A stretch of DNA of 64,000 nt from JADLHS01 sp964553795 (lineage in GTDB: Bacteria > Verrucomicrobiota > Verrucomicrobiia > Limisphaerales > JADLHS01), in the NCBI GenBank assembly GCA_964553795.1, contig CAZKMR010000009.1:1-64000 (forward strand), in the 5' to 3' direction. Under the pieces are notes generated by a model that saw only the letters and a program-made list of their open reading frames with translations, did not search any database and was not told the origin of the DNA. The position numbers and the translations under genes were made by a program. This document shows positions 18,001-25,470 of this stretch, in pieces (positions within the stretch are counted from its first letter, which is position 1; each line of letters begins with the position of its first letter).

Positions 18001-18464
18001 AGCCGCTGAAAGCCATCGCTGCCATGTCGCTGAATCGCGTCATTGGCCACGGCAACCAGATTCCATGGCATTTGCCCGAGGATTTCAAATGGTTCAAAGC
18101 CACCACCACCGGTCACGTCATCGTGATGGGCCGCAAAACGTTTGCGTCCATCGGCAAGCCGCTGCCGAATCGCGAAACCATCGTCTTGAGTCGTTCCGCC
18201 TTCGCGCATCCCGGTGTGAAAACGATTTCCCGGCTGGAGGAACTGCCGGCGCTCGTCGGTGACCAGCAGGTCTTCATTTGCGGCGGCGCGCAGATTTACG
18301 AACAAACTCTGCCGCAATGCGCGGAATTGTTTCTCACGCTCGTGAAGCGCGAAGTTCCCGGGGATGCTTTCTTCCCGAAGTTCGAGGATAAGTTTGAGCT
18401 CGCGGAAGAAATTCGCGACACCCCGGAGTTTAAGATTCTGCGGTACCGCAATCGCGCGATGTGA
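17997..18464 (+). CDS. folA: Dihydrofolate reductase
   Basis: FolA reduces dihydrofolate to tetrahydrofolate with NADPH. The 155-residue product shows AAMSLNRVIGHGNQIPWHLP at the N-terminus (catalytic acidic residue in LPEDFKWFK), the GRKTFASIGKPLPNR cofactor motif and FICGGAQIYEQTLP. I chose a TTG start at 17997 because a GGAGGA Shine-Dalgarno sequence sits at 17984-17989, 7 nt upstream, and the upstream open frame only shadows nagB. The start overlaps the nagB stop. The next gene is convergent with 3 nt between stops. Confidence 0.94.
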   Translation: MKPLKAIAAMSLNRVIGHGNQIPWHLPEDFKWFKATTTGHVIVMGRKTFASIGKPLPNRETIVLSRSAFAHPGVKTISRLEELPALVGDQQVFICGGAQIYEQTLPQCAELFLTLVKREVPGDAFFPKFEDKFELAEEIRDTPEFKILRYRNRAM

Positions 18465-18467
18465 CGG

Positions 18468-19271
18468 CTATTTCTTTTTGGGCGCAGCCGGCGCTTTGGC
18501 TTTCGTCGGCGCAGAACTTTTGTTGCCGGCCTTAACCGCCGTGCCGTTGTCCTTCATATATTTCACCACCGGCCCCGCCATTAACGCCTGGATGTCCGCG
18601 TATTCCCGATAACCCGCCGGCGCTTCAAACTGGCCGGGATCAACCCGGGTAAACTGAATCTGCCGAAAGCGCATTACGACCGTGCCTTCTTTTTCCTTGG
18701 TCGCCACGCAAACCGGAAAATCCCGCAACTCCGGGGCAGTCCAGACGGTCGCCTCGGATTTTTGCCCGGAATCGTCGGTGATGATGACGTGCTGTTTCAC
18801 GCATTGGTAGCCCTCCATTTTTTCCCTCGCCACCGTGGTGCGCTGCATTTTGGCGCGCTTGAGAAACGCCTCCGCCTCGTTCGGTGGCATGTCCAATTTC
18901 ACAAACGCGCGCAGTTTCGGAAAAATGATGAGATTGGTGCGCGACTCGGGCCGAATCACGCTCACGACCTGGTCCAGTCCCAGCGGTTTCACTTTCGCAA
19001 CCGCATCCGGCTCGGCGCGATTGCGCATTCGCGCCATGTCAATCTCGACGCGAATCTTGTTCCCAAGCAGCGTGAAATTCATCGGGGTGCCGATGACCTC
19101 CTTGTTGTCTGCGCCGAGCACCTGCAATTCCGCCCGCGCCGTAAAGGCGTTGTTCGTCCCGAACAAGCGGATCAACGAGGCGCTGACGCCGGTGGAACCC
19201 GGCCCGTCAAATTGGGCGGACGCGGAAACGAGACTCGCCGCCAACACCGCGATGAATAATCGCAATCGCAT
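18468..19271 (-). CDS. Secreted protein of unknown function (DUF4412-like)
   Basis: The 267-residue product has a signal peptide (MRLRLFIAVLAASLVSASAQ), a beta-rich body and a low-complexity Ala-Pro-Lys tail (KAKAPAAPKKK). The central segment (REKMEGYQCVKQHVII, then EATVWTAPELRDFPV) resembles DUF4412-type periplasmic or outer-membrane proteins, which are related to the LolA/LolB-like fold; this assignment is tentative. The ATG at 19271 overlaps the yebC stop codon (TAATG), so translation is probably coupled to yebC although the two proteins act in different compartments. The longer frame to 19289 would start inside yebC. Confidence 0.75.
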   Translation of the reverse strand: MRLRLFIAVLAASLVSASAQFDGPGSTGVSASLIRLFGTNNAFTARAELQVLGADNKEVIGTPMNFTLLGNKIRVEIDMARMRNRAEPDAVAKVKPLGLDQVVSVIRPESRTNLIIFPKLRAFVKLDMPPNEAEAFLKRAKMQRTTVAREKMEGYQCVKQHVIITDDSGQKSEATVWTAPELRDFPVCVATKEKEGTVVMRFRQIQFTRVDPGQFEAPAGYREYADIQALMAGPVVKYMKDNGTAVKAGNKSSAPTKAKAPAAPKKK

Positions 19272-20002
19272 TAGTTCATCGCCGCCCAAACGCGATGCAC
19301 ATCATCGTGATCGTCCAACGCTTGCAGGAACTCGCCAACTTCCGCCTTTTGCTCGTCGGTGAGTTCGGGAAATTGTTTCGGCACATAACCGAGTTCGCTC
19401 GTAACCACCGTCCAACCATTTGCAGTGAGCCATTTGGAAACTTCGGCTACCGCCGTGCGTTCGCAGATAAACTTCGCGCCGGCCGCTTCGGCCGGGATGT
19501 CGTCGTTCTGCTCGTGCGTGAGCGGTTCAACCTCATTCGCACCGGCCTCAATCGCGGCGGCTTCGCGGTCGGTTTTCGCGTCGGGATGATACGCTTCGAC
19601 GAGGCCGACGTGATCGAACAGAAACTTGTTTGCGCCTGTCGTAGCGAGCTGACCTTTCTTAAACAACACGCGGATTTCCGGCGCGGTACGGTTCACGTTG
19701 TCGGTATAGACCTCCACGATAACCGGGACGTTGTGCGGCGCTTTGCCCTCGAACACGACGTGTTCCATGATGAGCTTTTCGTCGCCGATGCCTGCGCCTT
19801 TATTGATCGCGCGCTGAATGGCGTCCTTGGTCACACTTTCCTTCTTCGCCTTTTCCACGGCAGTGAAGAGGCGTGCGTTCATGGTCGGATCGGCGCCACC
19901 CATCTTGGCAGCAACCGAGATTTCACGAACGAGTTTGCCGGTCGTGCGGCCCTTCTTCAGGCCAGCGACGAGGCGCTTAGCATGTAACCATTGACGTCCC
20001 AT
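19271..20002 (-). CDS. yebC: YebC/PmpR family regulator (TACO1 homologue)
   Basis: The 243-residue product begins MGRQWLHAKR and continues with the conserved AAKMGGADPTMNARL and GAGIGDEKLIMEHVVFEG-type segments, followed by TDNVNRTAPEIR, all diagnostic of YebC. Members act as DNA-binding regulators or, as shown more recently, as ribosome-associated factors that relieve stalling. Length matches the family (about 240-250). Upstream on this strand is a repeat-bearing gap, so it probably has its own promoter. Confidence 0.93.
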   Translation of the reverse strand: MGRQWLHAKRLVAGLKKGRTTGKLVREISVAAKMGGADPTMNARLFTAVEKAKKESVTKDAIQRAINKGAGIGDEKLIMEHVVFEGKAPHNVPVIVEVYTDNVNRTAPEIRVLFKKGQLATTGANKFLFDHVGLVEAYHPDAKTDREAAAIEAGANEVEPLTHEQNDDIPAEAAGAKFICERTAVAEVSKWLTANGWTVVTSELGYVPKQFPELTDEQKAEVGEFLQALDDHDDVHRVWAAMN

Positions 20003-20050
20003 AGGGCGGAAAGATTAACGAGAACCCGTCGCGGCGACAAGCGAGCGATT

Positions 20051-20121
20051 GGAGCGCCGGTCTCCGACCCGGCTCGTTGAAAATAGAAGCAATTCACGCG
20101 GGGTCAGGAGACCGGCGCTCC
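20051..20121. repeat. Long inverted repeat (20 bp arms, one bulge)
   Basis: The arms are GGAGCGCCGGTCTCC at 20051-20065 and its exact reverse complement at 20107-20121. The pairing continues with GACCC (20066-20070) against GGGTC (20101-20105) after a bulged A, and the loop is 30 nt. It lies in the gap between yebC and a sugar isomerase-like gene. There is no T-run. A degenerate single-arm copy occurs at 20985-21002. It may be an interspersed palindromic repeat or a hairpin protecting the isomerase mRNA 3' end. Confidence 0.7.
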
Positions 20122-20125
20122 CAAG

Positions 20126-20941
20126 TCACGAGCTAAACGTCGCTTTCAGATACTCAATACTCTGGCCCGCGATTACTTCCGGCCCTTCCTCAAACTTGAA
20201 CACCTCCACCGACACGTAACCGTGGTAACCAACTTCTTTCAACGTGGCGGCGATCGGCTTGAAATCCACGTCGCCAAAGCCCGGGCCTTTGAGATTTTTG
20301 TCGTTCGCATGGAAGTGCGCAAAGTGCGGCCAGCTTTCGCGGATGATTAGCGGGATCGGCTTCGATTCGGAGCACATCGCTTTCACATCGAGGATGATTT
20401 TGAACGCGGGCGACTCGAACGGCTTCACAAATTCAATCGCCGCCTCTGCCGTGTTGATGAAGTTGGTTTCCGCCGTGGACAACGGTTCAAAGCAAATGGT
20501 CACGTTCCGCTCTTCAGCGCGCTTCACCGCATCGCGAAACGTCTGCGCGGTCCATTCCCAGGCTTGATCACCGGAAACGCCGGGCAGGAGATTCCGTTGC
20601 TTGGGCGAACCCACGACCAGAACTTTGCCGCCAAAGTCCGCGCAACAATCCACCAGGTCCACGAAATAATTCGCCGTCTTCGCGCGAATGACGCTGTTGG
20701 TGTGATTCATGTACAAGCCCTCCGGCTTCACCAGCAGCCAATGCAGGCCGACGATTTCGACGCCGCTCTGCGCCGCCAGATCGCGAATCCGCTGCCGCTC
20801 AGTCGCCGAGATTTCATTCACCGAATTGGCAATCGTAAAGGGCGCAATCTCAACGCCCGAGTAGCCCGTCTTGGCAGCATGACTGAAGACATCTTCTAAC
20901 TTCCAGTTCTGATAAATCTCGTTGCAGATGGCGAATTTCAC
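20126..20941 (-). CDS. Sugar phosphate isomerase/epimerase-like TIM barrel protein
   Basis: A 271-residue protein of the xylose isomerase-like TIM barrel (AP_endonuc_2) family. Typical features are GYSGVEIAPF near the N-terminus, VEIVGLHWLLV, TICFEPLSTAETNFIN with the metal-binding Glu, IILDVKAM, HFHANDKNLKGPG with metal-ligand His, and GYHGYVSVEVFKFE with the final Glu. The substrate cannot be told; relatives include hydroxypyruvate isomerases and inositol-pathway enzymes. I prefer the GTG at 20941 (MKFAICNE), which matches the usual start of such proteins; a TTG at 20956 would add five residues. Confidence 0.82.
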   Translation of the reverse strand: MKFAICNEIYQNWKLEDVFSHAAKTGYSGVEIAPFTIANSVNEISATERQRIRDLAAQSGVEIVGLHWLLVKPEGLYMNHTNSVIRAKTANYFVDLVDCCADFGGKVLVVGSPKQRNLLPGVSGDQAWEWTAQTFRDAVKRAEERNVTICFEPLSTAETNFINTAEAAIEFVKPFESPAFKIILDVKAMCSESKPIPLIIRESWPHFAHFHANDKNLKGPGFGDVDFKPIAATLKEVGYHGYVSVEVFKFEEGPEVIAGQSIEYLKATFSS

Positions 20942-20984
20942 GCCGCGCAGCTTCAAGGTTCAAGGTCCGTTGTTCAAGGTTTTT

Positions 20985-21002
20985 GGAGCGCCGAGGGTCT
21001 CC
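20985..21002. repeat. Degenerate copy of the 20051 repeat arm
   Basis: GGAGCGCCGAGGGTCTCC differs from the 20051 arm by a 3-nt insertion. No matching reverse arm was found nearby, although a small perfect hairpin (GACCGC/GCGGTC) lies about 85 bp downstream. The surrounding 20957-21203 stretch also holds three CAAGGT repeats and no gene that I recognise. Confidence 0.4.
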
Positions 21003-21203
21003 GTCCGCAGCACCTGGCCAACCAACGAACCGTCAGGATTACCCGTCGCTTGCATGGTCAACGACGCGCTGCGAGTGGAGACCGCTCGCGGTCCGCGCGA
21101 AGCTCACTCCCTTTGCGTGATTCCCGCGCAGAATCAACCTCCCGATCACGCAAATTGCCCGCAATCTCACATGGCATCGCCAGTGCTACTGAAGTTTCAT
21201 CGC

Positions 21204-22304
21204 ATGAAAGGCTTGCGCCAGCGTCAAACGCAGCGCGGATTCACTTTGATCGAGTTGTTGGTGGTCATCGGAATCATCGGGATTCTCGCGGCGCTGCTGT
21301 TGCCGAGCTTGTCCAAAGCAAAACTTCAGGCGAAGCGCGCGTATTGCATCAACAACCTGCAGCAGCTTGGCATCGGGTTTCACTCCTTCGCGCATGACCA
21401 CAACAGCCGCTTCCCGATGGAAGTTGAAATCGAAGACGGCGGCACGCGGCTCGCCAGCGAGGAAGACCCGAATCTCTTCGCGCCCGCGTTCCGACATTTG
21501 CAGGCGCTTTCCAATGAATTGAGCACTCCCAGGATTTTGCTTTGTCCAGCGGATGGACGAACCGAGGCGGCGCGCTTTGCCGGGTTGCAAAGCGAAAACG
21601 TGAGTTACTTCGTGGTCGCCAACGCGCGCTACGGTCATGCGACGAGCGTGTTGGCCGGGGATCGTAACCTCACGAACAACCTCGGATCAGCCCCGCCTGC
21701 GGGGGCGCTCCCTTCCTTCCGCTGGACTCACGAATTGCACGAGTTCAAAGGCAACCTGCTGTTTGCCGACGGCCACATCGAAAAACACAACAACGCGTCG
21801 CTCGCTGGCATGGCGACAGAAACCCTGGCGCAAAGTGACGTGCAATTGCCTCGTCCCGGCGCAAACCCCGGCCCACCCGATTACGCCCCGCCGCGACCAC
21901 CACCGCCGCCGACTGATATTCCCGCCGCCGCTGCTTCAACGAACAATTCACCCTTTGAATCTCCCTTACTGGCCAGCCCGGACAACAGGGCGCGCCTTTT
22001 CATTCCGAGCGCCTTCGGCCACATTGCCATTCCCACCATGGCGCTCACCACCACCGCGAATTCGACCAATCCACCACCGACCATAGTGGCAACTGTTACG
22101 GTGACCAACGTTCATGACGCAGAGGAAGAAGAAATGTCCGGCCTCAATCTCGTCGGCATTCTGGGACTCCAGAAATATATCAAGGGTAGCTTTCTCCTTT
22201 TGCTGCTCTTGCTGCTCCTGTTAATCGCCTACGCCATCTGGCGCGAATGGCAGAAACGGAAAACGCGCCGGGCGGATTTCAAGCCGGTGGGGGAGAAATT
22301 ATGA
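21204..22304 (+). CDS. Prepilin-like protein with proline-rich spacer and C-terminal membrane helix
   Basis: The 366-residue product starts with a type IV prepilin leader (QRGFTLIELLVVIGIIGILAA, cleavage after Gly) and has the H-x9-DG-type motif LLFADGHIEKHN near residue 205 seen in verrucomicrobial and planctomycetal pseudopilins. It then departs from the family: a Pro-rich, Thr/Asn-rich spacer of over 100 residues ends in a second membrane segment with ten consecutive Leu, followed by a basic tail (WREWQKRKTRR). Start ATG 21204 gives a normal short leader; ATG 21171 is possible. The stop overlaps the next prepilin-like gene (ATGA). Confidence 0.82.
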   Translation: MKGLRQRQTQRGFTLIELLVVIGIIGILAALLLPSLSKAKLQAKRAYCINNLQQLGIGFHSFAHDHNSRFPMEVEIEDGGTRLASEEDPNLFAPAFRHLQALSNELSTPRILLCPADGRTEAARFAGLQSENVSYFVVANARYGHATSVLAGDRNLTNNLGSAPPAGALPSFRWTHELHEFKGNLLFADGHIEKHNNASLAGMATETLAQSDVQLPRPGANPGPPDYAPPRPPPPPTDIPAAAASTNNSPFESPLLASPDNRARLFIPSAFGHIAIPTMALTTTANSTNPPPTIVATVTVTNVHDAEEEEMSGLNLVGILGLQKYIKGSFLLLLLLLLLLIAYAIWREWQKRKTRRADFKPVGEKL

Positions 22305-22987
22305 AAACCGCAACAGCAGCACGGAAGCGTGGATTCTCTATGTTGGATTTGGCGATCATCATCGCCGCAGTCGCGGGAATCGTTTTTGTTATCATTCCAA
22401 GCCTCGCGCGCTCTAGACAATCCAACTGCAGAATCAACTGCACCAACAATCTGAAACAAGTCGGACTCGCCTTTCGCATTTGGGCCACGGACAGCATGGA
22501 CAGCTATCCGATGGGAGCTTCCACAAATGATGGCGGCGTCAAAGAACTCGCAGAACAAGGTTCTGCGTACGCGATCTTTCTGTCGCTCTCCAATGAACTC
22601 AACACGCCAAAAATTTTGATTTGTCCGGACGACCCAAACCGTCAGCGTCGCGCCGCCACGGTTTTTGCGCCGACCGCTCCGGCAGGCGGTCCGATTCCCT
22701 TCACGCCTACGAATAATCTGAGTTATTTCGTCGGTATTGATGCGGCCGAGACGATGCCGACCATGATTCTCTCCGGCGACGATCACCTGGAGATGAGACG
22801 CCAACCGATTCCTTCCGGCTTGTTCCTGCTGGCGAGCAACGCGCCCGCAGACTGGCAATCAGGACGACATCGCTATGGCGGCAACATCGCTCTCGCCGAT
22901 GGATCAGTGCAGGGATTAGCCAGCGCCGGGTTGCGAGCGGCAATCACGAACACTGGCGTGCCCACCAATCGTCTCGCGATGCCGTAA
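22301..22987 (+). CDS. Prepilin-like protein with atypical leader
   Basis: The 228-residue product has the N-terminal layout of a type IV pseudopilin (KRGFSMLDLAIIIAAVAGIVF) but with Asp instead of the usual Glu at position +5 after the Gly/Phe cleavage point. The body contains NNLKQVGLAFRIWA, ILICPDDPN and GGNIALADGSVQGL, matching the verrucomicrobial H-x9-DG prepilin group. A GGGGGAGA ribosome-binding site precedes ATG 22301, which overlaps the previous stop (ATGA). The two proteins are thus co-produced and may assemble together. Confidence 0.82.
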   Translation: MKTATAARKRGFSMLDLAIIIAAVAGIVFVIIPSLARSRQSNCRINCTNNLKQVGLAFRIWATDSMDSYPMGASTNDGGVKELAEQGSAYAIFLSLSNELNTPKILICPDDPNRQRRAATVFAPTAPAGGPIPFTPTNNLSYFVGIDAAETMPTMILSGDDHLEMRRQPIPSGLFLLASNAPADWQSGRHRYGGNIALADGSVQGLASAGLRAAITNTGVPTNRLAMP

Positions 22988-22993
22988 GTTGCT

Positions 22994-23647
22994 TCAAAAC
23001 GCCGCCGGCGAATCGTTGAACGCCACGCCGGGTTTCGTGAAGGAAAACGTCATCTCGCCCGGTGTGAATTTTTTGTAGCCCGTCACGTGGCCGTCCGCGA
23101 ACAGAATGTTCACGCGCCCCATGTGTGCCGGCGGCGCGAAGGAAAACAACGTGTCTTGCGTGTAATTGTCCGGGTCGGCATCGCTCGGCTCAAAGGGCCA
23201 GTTCGTGTCGCCGGACAAAACGTATTGGCTCGAGAGCGTCACGCGATCCAGCTTCACCGGCCCGGCGGCCGCCGTCGTCATCCACACCGCGCGATTGCCG
23301 AGGAAATAGCTGAACGGCGACTTCGAGTAGTGCTGGCTGTAGGCCGGGCAACGCAGGACGTTCGTCGTTTGATAATAATCGAGGAGCGGCCGCATCCATG
23401 GCTTGGGCACGGTGTTGGTCCAATTGACACTGCCATTGGCCTGGGGCAACCAACCGTTCTCATCGTCGCCATACATGCGCATCGCGTAGCTCAGTTGCCG
23501 CATCTGACTCACGCATTGCGCCGAGTGCGCGCGCTCCTTCGCCTTGCTCAACGCCGGCAACAACATGCTCGCCAGAATCGCGATGATCGCGATCACGACT
23601 AGGAGTTCAATCAACGTGAATCCGGAGTTTTGCTTCCTCATTGCCAT
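22994..23647 (-). CDS. Prepilin-like H-x9-DG protein
   Basis: A 217-residue pseudopilin-like protein with a canonical leader (SGFTLIELLVVIAIIAILASM), then KAKERAHSAQCVSQMRQL and a C-terminal ILFADGHVTGYKKF motif of the H-x9-DG class. These proteins are abundant in Verrucomicrobiota and Planctomycetota and are often near secreted enzymes; their function is poorly known. Start could be ATG 23647, ATG 23641 or GTG 23653, which does not alter the mature protein. It is convergent with the two preceding prepilin-like genes, with 6 nt between stops. Confidence 0.85.
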   Translation of the reverse strand: MAMRKQNSGFTLIELLVVIAIIAILASMLLPALSKAKERAHSAQCVSQMRQLSYAMRMYGDDENGWLPQANGSVNWTNTVPKPWMRPLLDYYQTTNVLRCPAYSQHYSKSPFSYFLGNRAVWMTTAAAGPVKLDRVTLSSQYVLSGDTNWPFEPSDADPDNYTQDTLFSFAPPAHMGRVNILFADGHVTGYKKFTPGEMTFSFTKPGVAFNDSPAAF

Positions 23648-23712
23648 AGCCACGCAAGCAGAGACGCATTCCTGGCGGCAGTATTCACGCGGCGCCCGCG
23701 GAAAAATTTCGC

Positions 23713-23958
23713 ATGTTCATGTGTGCAACATCTTGTTTAATTCAAGGCGTGAAACTTTTTTATACCGGGCCGGTGGTGAACACTGAAATGCTCGTCGTGA
23801 TGTTGGAAAAACACGGCATCGCGGCGACGCAGGAATTCGTTGATCCCGCCGCACCAGATGATGGCGATTTGAATCGGCCCGCCAAAGTGTTCGTGCCCGA
23901 AGCGGATTACGACCGCGCGTATCAATTGTTTTACGCCGAGCGGGAAGATGAATTGTGA
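23713..23958 (+). CDS. Small DUF2007-like protein
   Basis: The product is at most 81 residues. Its core (KLFYTGPVVNTEMLVVMLEKHGIAA, here given in part, then KVFVPEADYDRAYQLF) has the pattern of DUF2007 'putative signal transducing' proteins: a strand, a helix that selects ends of a polypeptide, and a short second strand-helix unit. The start is uncertain: ATG 23713, ATG 23719 or GTG 23749, the last giving the most family-like N-terminus. It is oriented opposite to both neighbours. Confidence 0.6.
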   Translation: MFMCATSCLIQGVKLFYTGPVVNTEMLVVMLEKHGIAATQEFVDPAAPDDGDLNRPAKVFVPEADYDRAYQLFYAEREDEL

Positions 23959-23964
23959 GCGTGT

Positions 23965-24429
23965 TTACTTACCGCCCGGGAAATTCTGCTGCCGCAGCGC
24001 TTCGAACAAAACGAGCGCGACACAATTGGAGAGGTTCAACGAGCGCGCTTCCGGATTGAACATCGGAATGCGCAACCAACGCTCGCGACTTTGTTCCAAC
24101 AATTGCTTCGGCAAGCCGGCCGTCTCGCGCCCGAACACGACATAATCATCCGCGCCAAACTTCGCGTCGGAGTAAAGTTGCGGTCCGTCGGATTCGATGA
24201 ACCAGAGTTTCGCGTCAGATGGCAGTTGGGCCGCGAATGCCGCCCAATTCGCCCAACGTCGCCACGTGACGTGTTGCCAATAATCCATGCCGGCCCGCTT
24301 GAGGGTCGTATCGTCCAGTTTGAATCCGAACGGTTCGATCAGATGCAACGTCGTGCGCGTCGCCGCGCAAAGCCGGGCGACGTTGCCGGTGTTCGGCGGG
24401 ATTTCAGGTTCGACGAGAACGATGTTCAT
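23965..24429 (-). CDS. trmL: tRNA (cytidine(34)-2'-O)-methyltransferase TrmL
   Basis: TrmL methylates the wobble nucleotide of tRNA-Leu species. The 154-residue SPOUT protein has EPEIPPNTGNVARLCAATRT at the start, the knot motifs VVFGRETAGLP and IPMFNPEARSLNLSNCVALV, and the usual length (about 155). ATG 24429 overlaps the stop of a small membrane-protein gene (ATGA), which itself overlaps truA. It is the last gene of a minus-strand RNA-modification run. Confidence 0.94.
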   Translation of the reverse strand: MNIVLVEPEIPPNTGNVARLCAATRTTLHLIEPFGFKLDDTTLKRAGMDYWQHVTWRRWANWAAFAAQLPSDAKLWFIESDGPQLYSDAKFGADDYVVFGRETAGLPKQLLEQSRERWLRIPMFNPEARSLNLSNCVALVLFEALRQQNFPGGK

Positions 24430-24686
24430 GAGGATCTATCTCGACTCGGCAACAATGCGATTGCCGAAAATACACATATTCCAACCAGCACAAATTCAAC
24501 CGGCCTCATCCACTCGGTCGGCTTCTTCACGCCAAGAAGAATTTCCAAATCAGTGTAACAACCTCGGTCGCGCCCAGTCTCGGAGTCTTTAGCGCGCAGC
24601 GCAAAAGTCGTCGCATCCCGAAAGAACCAAGTGGCCAGCATTATCAGCATGACCACTATCGAGACTCTGCCGATTTTTCGGATCAT
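24426..24686 (-). CDS. Small membrane protein of unknown function
   Basis: An 86-residue product starting MIRKIGRVSIVVMLIMLATW, with one hydrophobic segment near the N-terminus and a second at the C-terminal side (VEFVLVGICVFSAIALLP), so a two-helix membrane protein with a short loop of mixed charge between. ATG 24686 overlaps the truA stop (ATGA), and its own stop overlaps the trmL start (ATGA). Coding is supported by this double coupling. I do not recognise a family. Confidence 0.65.
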   Translation of the reverse strand: MIRKIGRVSIVVMLIMLATWFFRDATTFALRAKDSETGRDRGCYTDLEILLGVKKPTEWMRPVEFVLVGICVFSAIALLPSRDRSS

Positions 24687-25453
24687 TTTGTCGGCTTCGT
24701 TGAATAAAACACCTTCCACAACACCAACCCATGCGCGGGCGCATTCATCCCAGCGACGCAACGATTCTTGTGCGCCAACATCGCTTTGACCTCAGTTGCT
24801 GGAAATCGGCCGTAACCAATCTGCACCAACGTGCCCACAATGCCGCGACACATTTTGTAGAGAAATCCTTCGCCTTCAATGATGAACGTGAGCAGCGCGC
24901 CGCTCTTTTTGATTTCGCACCGCGTCAACGTCCGCACCGCATCTTCCAAAACATCGCCGCGATTCGCCGTGAACGAACGGAAGTCGTGTCGCCCGACGAA
25001 ATCCTTCGCTGCCGCGCGCATGATCTTCAAATCGAGTGGCCGCGGCACATGCCAGGCTTGCGTGCGCAACAACGGATTCATCGTCGGCTGATTCCAGACC
25101 AGATAGCGATACTGTTTTCCGGACGCATCGAACCGCGCATGAAATTTTGGCGAAACCCGCACGGCGCGCAGCACGCTGATGTCGTCGGGCAACGAGGCGT
25201 TTATCGCGAGCGCAAGCCGGCGTTGCGGCATTTTGAATTCCGCCCGTGGCACTTCAAAATGCGCCACCATGCCCAACGCGTGAACGCCCGTATCGGTGCG
25301 ACTTGAACTCACCAGCCGCGGTTTGCTGGGAAAAAGTTTTGCCAGCGCTGCTTCAATCATTTCCTGCACACCGCGACCAACCTTCTGCACCTGCCAACCC
25401 TGATACGCCGCGCCGTCGTAGGCAATTATGAGTTTGAATTTGAGCGAGTCCAC
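24683..25453 (-). CDS. truA: tRNA pseudouridine(38-40) synthase TruA
   Basis: TruA isomerises uridines 38-40 in the tRNA anticodon arm. The 256-residue product has YDGAAYQGWQ near the N-terminus, the catalytic SSRTDTGVHALG with the essential Asp, HARFDASGKQYRYLV, FRSFT and GEGFLYKMCRGIVGTL, all family signatures. It lies 17 nt downstream of ruvX and is coupled to the small membrane-protein gene by an ATGA overlap. Confidence 0.95.
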   Translation of the reverse strand: MDSLKFKLIIAYDGAAYQGWQVQKVGRGVQEMIEAALAKLFPSKPRLVSSSRTDTGVHALGMVAHFEVPRAEFKMPQRRLALAINASLPDDISVLRAVRVSPKFHARFDASGKQYRYLVWNQPTMNPLLRTQAWHVPRPLDLKIMRAAAKDFVGRHDFRSFTANRGDVLEDAVRTLTRCEIKKSGALLTFIIEGEGFLYKMCRGIVGTLVQIGYGRFPATEVKAMLAHKNRCVAGMNAPAHGLVLWKVFYSTKPTK

Positions 25454-25470
25454 GAAGAATCAAGGCGCGT

